NCBI GenBank assembly: GCA_036250195.1
Contig: JAVHZZ010000009.1
Span: 39,585,824 to 39,649,823 of the forward strand
DNA from: Mixophyes australis
Lineage: Eukaryota > Chordata > Amphibia > Anura > Limnodynastidae
DNA: 64,000 nucleotides
Reading direction: 5' to 3'
Below, piece after piece: positions 34,380-44,165 of the stretch; positions within the stretch are counted from its first letter, which is position 1; each line of letters begins with the position of its first letter. The notes below the pieces were generated by a model. The model did not search any database and was not told the origin of the DNA. It saw only the letters and a program-made list of their open reading frames with translations. The position numbers were made by a program, and so were the translations under genes.

Positions 34380-35175
34380 AGTTTACAATCAAACATAAAA
34401 AGTGAATGCACATACATTACAAAATGTCATTCTGCCAGGACACAGTACCCTCACCATTAAAATATTCCAAATAAGCCCCCTGCTTCACTTTGCCATGTTA
34501 CTGGCATTTCTCGACTGGGAAGACTCCAGTGGTGTCAACCCTACCACTTCCACAAATTCTACAGTGCTCTCCATATTGATAGGTGCACTGCGCACACTGG
34601 GACTTTTAAGCCTAAGAAAGTTGAGTAGGACACAACAAGTCATCCCCACCTTGTTTAGGTGCAGATTTATGCTGGAATGGAAAATTCTAAATCTGTTGCT
34701 CAATATACCAAAATCATTTTCCAAAAATCGCCTCGCTCTTGACAATCTATAGTTAAAGATCCTCCTATCTAGTGTGAGATTTCTTTGGGGGTAAGATTAT
34801 AATACATTGCTGTGCAGCACAAAGGCTTCATCGGCTACAAAAAAACAAAATTTTGTCCAAATTGTGTTTCAGTGCGTGGAGCAAATTAAGTGCACTGTGT
34901 TTAAGGTTGTCATGGAAAGGAGTCTGCTCCAATTCCCACGTCATTTAACACTTTTCCATTTTTTCCAATGTCCATTAATAGGAATTCATAGTTGGCGACC
35001 ACTATTGCCATAAAAATAATGCTGAACAATCCTTTATAGTTATAGTAGTAGGATACACTTTCTGAGGGTGGCATAATTCTCACATGTTTGCCATCTATGG
35101 CACCGCCACAATTTGGAAAATTTCAAAGTGTTGCAAAATCTTGCGCAATAGGTTGCTATTCCTTCACTGTCGCAG
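34380..35175 (-). pseudogene. PIF/Harbinger transposase (HARBI1-like), broken
   Basis: The minus strand shows the DDE transposase blocks in order: FPNCGGAIDGKHVRI with the first catalytic Asp (about 35075-35120), YYNYKGLFSIIFMAIVVA, the G-V loop, FVF.ADEAF..HSN (about 34800-34850) around the second Asp, then SRARRFLENDFGILSNRFRIF (about 34680-34745) with the third acidic residue. Several stop codons and frameshifts interrupt it. The N-terminal helix-turn-helix part is not seen. Related to host HARBI1, but its arrangement with an MADF gene shows it is transposon-borne. Confidence 0.85.
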
Positions 35176-35714
35176 GAAACTGTAAGAGAAATATTAGTGT
35201 AATGTTAAATGATTACATGCATGTACTGTCATGCTAACTAGTCTACCTTCTGTTTCAATTACACAGCCAGATTTGGTAAAGGCAGATTTGGTGATGTGGC
35301 AGAGCAATGTGGCACAATGCCACATCACCTAGCTGACAGAAGACAGCCAGGAAAGTACATTTCTACCCACACAGTTAACCACAAACGGACCCACACAGGA
35401 CAATAGTAAAAGTCACCCAGTCACAAAGAGATCAAACTGGCATGAGGGGAAAGAAAAGGGGGCGTGAGCATAAAGAAAGTGACGTTCTTACGCAAAAAAA
35501 TATAGTTCTCGACCCACTTAATGTCAAAGGAACCATATGAATTTTGCGATTTACCCTGCTTGGAGCAACACTCGCAAAAAAATGAGAAATGTGAATGGAG
35601 AGATGCGAATAGAGATGGAATGTTTGGTTTATGCCGGGGCAATCTCTCACAAGACACTATATTGACACGCACAGGAGCAAGGACATTTCTGGCCAGCCCA
35701 ATCTAATATATTTC
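35176..35714. other. Likely 5' portion of the Harbinger element, target of ERV-B
   Basis: Non-coding or unrecognised sequence upstream of the transposase. ERV-B inserted at its right edge (GCCC, 35715-35718). Continuity with 44166 onward is expected. Confidence 0.4.
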
Positions 35715-35718
35715 GCCC

Positions 35719-36334
35719 TATTAAAGTAATTCTATCGTTTTAAAATAATCATTGCCCAATCAATTGAATGTGTGTCCAAAGCACAAAGTGATTTATTTTT
35801 AACAGATGTAAATAGTCAACAATTCAATACATTATTATATCATGATAAAGTACAGTACAGCACAGCCAATACCAAAAGATAAGTACATACCAAATGCAAT
35901 CGCTTGCGCACGCTGCGCAATCACCGGACCCGATGGACAATATTCTGTATAGAATATTGTGTCAGAGTTGACTGAGGCCCCAGTGAGATGCAACTAATAT
36001 ATATACAGTCAGTGTTTCATTGTGAACAATAGAGATGACGTAGATTGTTTCTATAGGTCCAGACGTTGGGTGGGTCCAGGCCAGACAGGTAATAGGTTGA
36101 TTCAATCTAAGGAATCCAAAGGTGGGGGTCTTCTCTCCAGGGGGTCTGCTCCTTTTCATAGCCAGTATCATACAAAGGTTTTACTCTCTAATATCAATAA
36201 CTAAAGTATGCAATGTGCGATCTCTTCGCCGACTGCACCGGACAGCTGCTGATGATTAGGGCTTCAATATGATATCAGGCATGACACCTTTCCTATTACC
36301 TAAACCTTTAATAACACTACAATGTACATATAAT

Positions 36335-36392
<58 letters not shown>

Positions 36393-36611
36393 TAATAATA
36401 AACCGAATACTATCTGCTCCTGAATTACAGTGTAACAGAACCAATATGAAATTATATAAATAACTAACTGTTGTAATGCGAGTGTGTGCGTGCGTATTTT
36501 ACCGTGCGAACGCACCACGTCACGTAACACGTGGCGTACGCTTCGCAATACGCACGGCAAACCAATATTAAACCAATATACTTTCGTTCATCCAATTATA
36601 CGACTTCAACA
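35719..36611 (-). repeat. ERV-B 3' LTR (893 bp)
   Basis: Plus-strand limits TATTAAAG and CTTCAACA. On the minus strand it starts TGTTGAAG and ends TTTAATA. It carries a 50-base AT run (36339-36388), a TATA-like word at 35996-36005 and AATAAA (minus strand) at 35792-35797. By eye, every other base matches the 5' LTR. Confidence 0.95.
35792..35797 (-). promoter_or_regulatory. ERV-B poly(A) signal
   Basis: AATAAA on the minus strand, about 200 bases after the TATA-like word and about 70 bases before the LTR end, the expected place for the R region signal. Confidence 0.6.
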
Positions 36612-36623
36612 GTCCACCCTTTG
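36612..36623 (-). promoter_or_regulatory. ERV-B polypurine tract
   Basis: Minus-strand AAAGGGTGGAC directly precedes the 3' LTR start, the position of the plus-strand primer. The same tract (AAAGGGTGGAGC) precedes the LTR fragment of ERV-C at about 50644-50656. Confidence 0.75.
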
Positions 36624-39557
36624 ATAGTACAATAAACTATCACCTTAAAGATGTTATAAGCAGGATCTCAGTACCACGTTTCATTGTTATGTAATACAAA
36701 TCCCCCTTGGTGTATGTCCACGCTGTTCGTAGATCTAAACAAATTATCATGAGAGAGAGTCTTAATCCTCTAAACGACTTCTTCTTTTACTATAAACCGT
36801 ACACTTCTGGAGCTTGGAGATACCCTTTTGTATGCCCTTCAAGGGTGCAATAAAACACTTAATACATTATTTGGAAAGGTACATGGTACAGTAGAACGTG
36901 TATCAGCTATACAGAATTCTCTACTACAGTTCTTCAAGTTTAACAGGTTCTTCTGTCCAACGCATGTCTTTAAGCTCAGAATACATTTAAACACTTCATG
37001 TTCATCAATAGCATCATCCTATGTCTATCAATAATGTCATATGCAATCTCTTTCAGCTTGCGTTAATATACACACATCTCATAATGTCACCAGTTCTTTT
37101 CATCAACACTTGTGGGCGGGCTATTGTCTGTTCGTTCTTCCCAGTCTCCCAATACTCAGATTTAACAGTAATCGGCTTGTAAAGCATTGGGAGACTTCAG
37201 ACTAAGGGACCTAGGTGTCCTACTTTTTCCCCTAGTGACCTCCCACCCATAGTTCGGGTACCTCAAGAATATTTAGTGGAAAGAGAACTAATCCTACTTG
37301 ATATAATCACTGAGGCACGCGTGAGCACGCCCAGCACTTTGTTTGGTCTAAAACCTTACCCTCCCAAGAATGATTATCATTCTCAAGGATGCCTGCTCAA
37401 GTCCGAATATTACTGGACTGGCATCGCTGGGTGTGTCTCTTTTTTTTTTTCTATGGGGTCGCCGTACTTACGGACGTAATGCTACTCAGACAATAGCCCC
37501 TCGCACTTTCTCCAAGCTCCAAGGTTTCCAAATTTTCCTTTACCCCTGAATTGAATAGAGTAATTGGCCGGACTGATTATGCTACTAACTTCTTCCTCCC
37601 CAATACCTCCTTATCATTACCCTAACCAGTCTCTGTCACCTGCTAATAATCAAAAGAATTAACCGTCCTGAGAAGAGAGTGAAATGAGAGAACACAAAAG
37701 AGGAAAAACTACAACTTCATGCTGGACAACAGTCTTAGCCTTTGGCTCAGGTGCTACTAACTGCATTCGAGACCTTCCAGTACAGACTCATGAGTGCCCT
37801 TGGACCCTTCTCTGAGTGTTGGCCCCTCTGCAGTGGGTGGTATGGGCACCAGTGTGTCTCTGCTACCCTTGAAGCCGTGAGGCTGGTAGCCTACACCTGG
37901 TACCTGTCTGGCAAATAACCTAAGCTTAAGAAATTTCTGCTCCACAACTTACTCTCCTGATCCAACATCCTGACAGTTAGTGTGACCTTTCAGGAAACAG
38001 TGTTTTGGACGTTCTCAGTTGCTGTCTCACTATTTACCTTCTCTCAAGGTCTAACCTAGCCTCCCAGTTACAATCTCATCTCACGAGGGGTCAAGAACAT
38101 TTCAAAAACTGACAGGTTAGGAGTCTGCCCAGGGGTGATCTCTTGGTAGCGGGAAAGGACTAGTGGCACTTCAATCAAGTTCCAACTCTTATTCTATTCA
38201 ATTCATTCTACCGAATACCACTACTTTATGTTCACACTGGTTTATGGCTAATTGAAAGTATGTGATTTGTTACCACTACTCATACATTATACATCTATTA
38301 TCAATAACATGAATACCCTATCATCTATTATAACTCTAGGACTATCACATTAAATAACAAAAGCTTTGAGTATGAAACAGTAATACATTAGACACATTTC
38401 AATACACCTCTACCCAGACATATTTCATTGGTACACCTGTGTATACTTGAGGATCCTGCATGGTGGTAATTGGATGACTTGCATTTGTTTTACCTGGAGG
38501 AAAACCCATCAGCAGGAGGGATATGGGATGGCTCTATTAGTCTACCTTGTCCATCTCTCCAGAGTCCACCAGACTCCTCACCACATCTCTTCACCTTCCA
38601 GACAGTTTATCCTTCAGGTAACACAAATCTTCCTATATTAACCAATATGTGTATGCGTGCACGTGTGTGTGTGTTCACCTTTCTTAAAACTAAAACAATA
38701 CAACGAAAAACAAACAAAACATAGATTTGTTAGCTGTCACATAAAACCCTGCTGTCTATTTGACAGCTATGTTCTCCCTGGTGTGACAGCCCTGTATGGT
38801 TGTGCGTGTAAGTGTGGACCTTACTAGCAGCTACTTCAGTTGGTAACTGTGTCACTGTATAAAGTCCTCTATGTAGTGTCCTAATCATGTGCTGGTATTG
38901 CTATAAAACGATTTCTCAGTCACCTCAACATCGCCCTCTAGACTAGAAAAATGCTAAAGACCAATGTATATCAATCGATTTTCCCTCTGCCAACTCACAT
39001 GTCATTCTCAGTACCTCATATTCAGCTACTTGACTAAGTGGGAAAGGCAAAGAGGTCTCTTTCTATAACACTTTCTTCAAATATAACAGTATCCAGTACA
39101 TGCCTGTCTAACAGTGAAAATTATAAAACATGAAAATTCTACATTTTCTAGGGTTTCACATTATGTCGTATCTTGTGGTAAAAATCCTACTCCAATGTTC
39201 TACACAGAAATGCATATCTGTATGCCTATCCTCTAGCAATCTCCTGTCTCCACCCTTTGTGCATCCATAAAAAGGCACATTTTTGTACAGGAGGCACGAA
39301 CCAAAACAAAAAAAAAAACAAAACAAAAAACAAAACAGATATGCAATCTATAAAACATGAATCGTATTTCCACAACAGAACCTTTCTGCTTAAAAAAAAA
39401 TATCAGCAGTTTCTATACACATGAAAACAAAACCCCTGACTGTTTCTGTAACTTATGTCAATCTAGTGTGTGTATCTCTGAATTTGTCTTTTGTAAAAAA
39501 TATAAAATATGTTTTAGCCCCATTGTTGAGACTGTGTCTGATTTTATCTCTACCAGA

Positions 39558-39596
<39 letters not shown>

Positions 39597-40359
39597 TAGA
39601 GAGAGAGAGAGAGAGAGAGAGAGACTAGCGTTTGTTGTAAAGAATGAGAAATAGGAAAGCAATGAATGATGGGAATACAAAGGTTTGAATACAAACATAC
39701 ATGTAGAAAGGGAGATTTTTTTACAACAAAATGACAGCTGGATTGGACTCTGACTCTATGGGGAAATGGCTGTATTCATTCCACTGTTCCCCTTAGCTAT
39801 TTGCTAACTATGGCCCCTCCCCATACTTGACTAGGTGTTCTTAACAGTGCAATCCAGTGTCGTCCGTCATTTGTTCGTTAAGAACTCGGTATCTCATTGA
39901 CTACATACCTTTTCAACGGACTTTTCTAACTTATAATAGAGAAATGTAAAAATGTACTCTTAGTGACTCATATTTTCTCTGAAATACATAAAACGATATT
40001 TTGGAGCAAAGTATATACATACTTCATTGTTGGATAATGATTCTCAGCCAAACAAATTATCATGAGTCACTGCAGCCTAAAACAAAAGAGTGTTCCAATT
40101 GTCTATTGTTAATTAGTCTTTCAAGAGTAATTCTTCTATTTCTCTATCTCACCCTTTTTAAACACTTGTCTATACTTCTTTTGTGTCCCTTTTATCTGTG
40201 AAAAGAAAAACAAGATAGTTATCTTAAAACAGCATACAAAACAAACATTTCTATTCTTTGCCGTCGGCTAGCAATTTAGGACAACAAACATTTCACAACA
40301 TAAATGAACAAACAAAATCAACCAAGGTTACCTTTTAGAAATCAGTTTCTTGTACACTA
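36624..40359 (-). other. ERV-B post-gag body without pol/env frames
   Basis: This 3.7-kb interval occupies the place of pol and env. It has no minus-strand frame above about 85 codons and none with retroviral motifs. It is homologous over its length to ERV-C (about 46890-50650, inverted). ERV-C retains about 180 bp encoding an integrase-finger piece where ERV-B has a gap (near 38530-38570). Several polypyrimidine-AG words (for example TTTTCTTTTCACAG near 40197-40210 on the minus strand) look like splice acceptors. It also contains a (GA)n run at 39561-39624. It is probably a decayed or replaced pol-env region fixed in this lineage. Confidence 0.7.
39561..39624. repeat. (GA)n microsatellite
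   Basis: Two GA runs split by GGAGTA inside the ERV-B body. Confidence 0.9.
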
Positions 40360-42075
40360 CTACTTACCACAGTTTAAACCCCACCTGTTTGTAGGACTAC
40401 AGGTCTGACCTAACCTCCAGGGTTGACTATGGTTCTCCCCCAAGGCATTGGCTGCTATGAGGTGCACAGGAAACTGTTGAGAAGTCTCCGAGACTTGTGT
40501 GCGCCGTCTCTGTGGGTGTCTATGTGATTCCCCCTTAGGTGGGCCAAGTCTCTTTGCTTCGTGTCCCATTTTCTTAGCCTTGGCTCTAATATTTTCTTTG
40601 CAATCTTTCCTCAAATGTCCCTTTTTAAGACAGTTAAAACACTTCAAAGATTTCTGTTTCTTTCGTCCCTTATAGTGGTTTTTATAATTCTGAGGTTGTG
40701 GATGTAGTTTTTCTAATGCCTGGATACTCAACATCATTAACCTATCACTCTGTGCTTTTTCCTTTTTACATATATTTTTATCATGTTCTATAGCATGCTC
40801 TCTAATATCAGTTACCGTGCGACCTCTCCAATTAGGAAAAGAGGTTTGTATCCAGGTCCTTAGATCCTCCCGGAGGCCGTCCATTAGTACTGCAACAGTT
40901 ACCTCCCTGTAATGTGGATTTACCATTATATCCCATATTCCTGTGTACTTAATAATGCCCGCTAGCGCCCTTGAAAAATAATCAGTTGTATTCTCATTAC
41001 CTTTTTGTTTGATGTTGCATATTTTGCCCCATTCCACAGTCACTGGAAAATATACGGCCAACTCTTTGATTATACATCTAATATTATGCTGATTGTTATC
41101 CTCAGTTAAGGGTTTATCCTTCTCCAAATTACAACCCTCAATGAACTTCTGTATATCAGTATCGAGAGGAAGAAAAGCTCTAAACAGCACTCGCCAATCT
41201 TTATTAGTAGGTTCATGTGCATTACCTAAATGTCTAATAAATTTCTGACACTTGGCCAAATCTTTTCTAGGATCAGGGAAATCAGACATAATTGTAAATA
41301 GTTCCGTCTTAGTCCATGGAGAATACACTGCTACTTGTTTCATGGGAACTACACCATCTCTGTCCGCTTTCCCATTGGGAACTGCTGTTCTGCGGATGGG
41401 ATATAAGCCTACCAAATCACTCTGTTCTGACCTAGTTGCTGGAATTGCTGTTGCAGTACAATGAATGTCTCCCCCTGTGTTAACCTTTTCATTATTCTCA
41501 CCACTTTCAGCAGCTGCCCCTGCTGGTGGGACCGTTCCTCTTCTTTGTCCTGAAACATTACTTTTAACATTACTTAAAACACCATACAAGTTACTAGTTA
41601 CCATTTTTACATTTTTGGTATTGGCTGTACTTCCCGCCCCGACCAAATTTATCGGGGGCGTGTTTGCGCTCAGTTCGCCACGCTTTGCAACGCACACTTC
41701 CGGAATGCTTGTTTCCGGTACGCTTACTTCCGCTGAACACGTGTTTTTCCTTACACTCACTTCCGCTGTGCGTTCGCTGCTCTGCCACGTGTTACCTTCC
41801 ATTTGCCACAATTTTAAACAGTCATCATGTTCAATTCTCGTTTTTGTTGATTTAATCAACCGCACTTTATCTCTAACATTATTTAACACCTCTGAGTCAA
41901 GAGTACCTATGTTTGGGAAAGGTTTCACACACTCCCGGGTCATCTTGACCCATTTGTCGCAGTATGCCGTAGCATACGCACCGTATTTATTATACATAAC
42001 ATATTTTGCCGAACCAACCGGCCATTCATTAGGCAGCACAACATGAACTATCTCTAACGTTTGCTTCGTATCCAT
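40360..42075 (-). CDS. gag: ERV-B Gag polyprotein, intact frame (571 aa)
   Basis: Gag builds the retroviral particle and packages RNA. The frame runs uninterrupted from the ATG at 42075 to TAG at 40362-40360. Residue 2 is Asp, so the N-myristoylation glycine usual in gammaretroviral matrix is absent. Residues about 1-95 form a matrix-like region. About 95-255 is a variable linker containing repeated AEVSV/PETS-like words. A capsid-like region spans about 255-450 (VYSPWTKTELFTIMSDFP onward) with a major-homology-like segment (IKQKGNENTTDYFSRAL). Nucleocapsid has one zinc knuckle C-x2-C-x4-H-x4-C at residues 479-492 in a basic tail. One knuckle fits the gamma-like class. Two consecutive amber codons end the frame, and no protease or pol follows. 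High CpG content fits recent arrival. Whether it is expressed cannot be told. Confidence 0.93.
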   Translation of the reverse strand: MDTKQTLEIVHVVLPNEWPVGSAKYVMYNKYGAYATAYCDKWVKMTRECVKPFPNIGTLDSEVLNNVRDKVRLIKSTKTRIEHDDCLKLWQMEGNTWQSSERTAEVSVRKNTCSAEVSVPETSIPEVCVAKRGELSANTPPINLVGAGSTANTKNVKMVTSNLYGVLSNVKSNVSGQRRGTVPPAGAAAESGENNEKVNTGGDIHCTATAIPATRSEQSDLVGLYPIRRTAVPNGKADRDGVVPMKQVAVYSPWTKTELFTIMSDFPDPRKDLAKCQKFIRHLGNAHEPTNKDWRVLFRAFLPLDTDIQKFIEGCNLEKDKPLTEDNNQHNIRCIIKELAVYFPVTVEWGKICNIKQKGNENTTDYFSRALAGIIKYTGIWDIMVNPHYREVTVAVLMDGLREDLRTWIQTSFPNWRGRTVTDIREHAIEHDKNICKKEKAQSDRLMMLSIQALEKLHPQPQNYKNHYKGRKKQKSLKCFNCLKKGHLRKDCKENIRAKAKKMGHEAKRLGPPKGESHRHPQRRRTQVSETSQQFPVHLIAANALGENHSQPWRLGQTCSPTNRWGLNCGK

Positions 42076-43261
42076 TGTGAAAACAACCTATTTCTCAACG
42101 CTATGCAAAAAGACTTTTACCTGTTCTCCTTTGAAACAGAACTTACTAGAGATTTTTTTTTATTCATGGACGTTTTCAACAGGCACGTCCCCTTAAGATA
42201 TCAATGCCCTTCCTAGTTTGAGTACTTTACCACTGTCAGCACCAGATATCAATCAAGAATATCAGTGGTTGCAGCGTATTTCCTCCCACATCTCCCAAGT
42301 CGCAATCACGGCTGCACTAAATCAACCATGCGGTCCGATCGCACCGCTTACGGATACTAACTATCGGTAAGCTTTGCGATTAATATTTGGGAATGCCGCG
42401 AAAACCTGTTATTTTCGCTTCGAGTATACCTGCCAAGTATACTCTGTGGTGTCTCTTTATCACCTGCTCTTTGTTAGAACAGAACACCACTCACACAAAG
42501 GTTTCTTTATATCCTGCTCAGCCCTAGAACAGAACCTTTGTTGTCAGGTCACCTTTTTTTAACATGCCCCGTCAGACACACCTGAACTACAGCGCTATGA
42601 ATTTTTAAATAGTACCACACTGCCCTCCCAATACTCAATCACGGCCTTGCCATGCGGTCGATTTGCACCGCTCAATGATTCATTATGCGGACCACAGATA
42701 ACACCGCAATGCTCTGTCCCTTCCAGCAAACAATACCCTTTATCAGTGAATGTCGTGATTAGTATTGGGTGCACGTGCGAAAACCTATAGTTGCCTATAA
42801 TTACCAGTATACTTTTTTCTTTATGTATTCATTCACATACACACACATAACCTTTGTTTTCTGTACAGAAAATAACTTTCCCAAACAATGGCACTATCTT
42901 TCCAGAGACTTTACCAAGTTCTTACAGTATAACAACTATCAAAACTATTGTTCAACCACGTGGCAAATCTACCGGAAGTTCGCGTACGCACAGCAGGAAC
43001 TACACATACGCACAGCAATGCAATACACTTTTAAAACATAAAACGACAATAAAAAGAAACATTTTTCTTTCTTGTCCCTAGATTCTAATTAGCGTTCCTT
43101 CAGTCTATGCAACAACGGACATTCGGTTTCGCAACACACAGTGAACCACAGGTATTAGACGCATTGCGTTCTTTCCTGCTTTATGCGACGCGTCCGTCCA
43201 TCCACCCTTTGTTGAGGAACCGAATATCGTAAGCGTTGCATACCTGCCGGTAACGTAATTC
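42076..43261 (-). other. ERV-B leader, long (about 1.2 kb)
   Basis: Lies between the primer-binding site and gag. Longer than the few hundred bases usual for simple retroviruses. It probably contains the packaging signal, which I cannot delimit. No long minus-strand frame is seen. Confidence 0.6.
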
Positions 43262-43279
43262 CTAACTCACGAGCCCCCA
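43262..43279 (-). promoter_or_regulatory. ERV-B primer-binding site, tRNA-Pro type
   Basis: Minus-strand TGGGGGCTCGTGAGTTAG begins three bases after the 5' LTR. Its first 11 bases equal the tRNA-Pro primer site known from murine leukaemia virus; the last seven differ. Proline tRNA priming is typical of gammaretroviruses. Confidence 0.85.
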
Positions 43280-43282
43280 AAT

Positions 43283-43898
43283 TATTAAAGTAATTCTATC
43301 GTTTTAAAATAATCATTGCCCAATCAATTGAATGTGTGTCCAAAGCACAAAGTGATTTATTTTTAACAGATGTAAATAGTCAACAATTCAATACATTATT
43401 ATATCATGATAAAGTACAGTACAGCACAGCCAATACCAAAAGATAAGTACATACCAAATGCAATCGCTTGCGCACGCTGCGCAATCACCGGACCCGATGG
43501 ACAATATTCTGTATAGAATATTGTGTCAGAGTTGACTGAGGCCCCAGTGAGATGCAACTAATATATATACAGTCAGTGTTTCATTGTGAACAATAGAGAT
43601 GACGTAGATTGTTTCTATAGGTCCAGACGTTGGGTGGGTCCAGGCCAGACAGGTAATAGGTTGATTCAATCTAAGGAATCCAAAGGTGGGGGTCTTCTCT
43701 CCAGGGGGTCTGCTCCTTTTCATAGCCAGTATCATACAAAGGTTTTACTCTCTAATATCAATAACTAAAGTATGCAATGTGCGATCTCTTCGCCGACTGC
43801 ACCGGACAGCTGCTGATGATTAGGGCTTCAATATGATATCAGGCATGACACCTTTCCTATTACCTAAACCTTTAATAACACTACAATGTACATATAAT

Positions 43899-43946
<48 letters not shown>

Positions 43947-44165
43947 TAATAATAAACCGAATACTATCTGCTCCTGAATTACAGTGTAACAGAACCAATA
44001 TGAAATTATATAAATAACTAACTGTTGTAATGCGAGTGTGTGCGTGCGTATTTTACCGTGCGAACGCACCACGTCACGTAACACGTGGCGTACGCTTCGC
44101 AATACGCACGGCAAACCAATATTAAACCAATATACTTTCGTTCATCCAATTATACGACTTCAACA
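43283..44165 (-). repeat. ERV-B 5' LTR (883 bp)
   Basis: Same limits and sequence as the 3' LTR except that the AT run (43903-43942) is 10 bases shorter. The TATA-like word is at 43560-43569. This copy would drive gag transcription leftward. Confidence 0.95.

Larger units (their letters stand above)
35719..44165 (-). mobile_element. ERV-B: young gag-bearing class I provirus (8.4 kb)
   Basis: A complete LTR-to-LTR provirus in minus orientation flanked by GCCC on both sides (35715-35718, 44166-44169). A 4-bp duplication fits gammaretroviral integration. It has TG...TA LTRs, a tRNA-Pro-type primer site, a polypurine tract, a 1.2-kb leader and an intact gag frame. No recognisable pro, pol or env follows gag over 3.7 kb. 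LTRs appear identical outside an AT microsatellite, so insertion is very recent on an evolutionary scale. As it lacks its own enzymes it must depend on a helper provirus. Confidence 0.9.

Noticed and set aside
34402..34752. 116-codon plus-strand frame as a gene
   Set aside because: It is antisense to the Harbinger transposase C-terminal region, whose SRARRFLENDFG motif identifies the true strand.
41465..42046. 193-codon plus-strand frame
   Set aside because: It is antisense to the intact gag frame, has no domain pattern and is a by-product of gag base composition.
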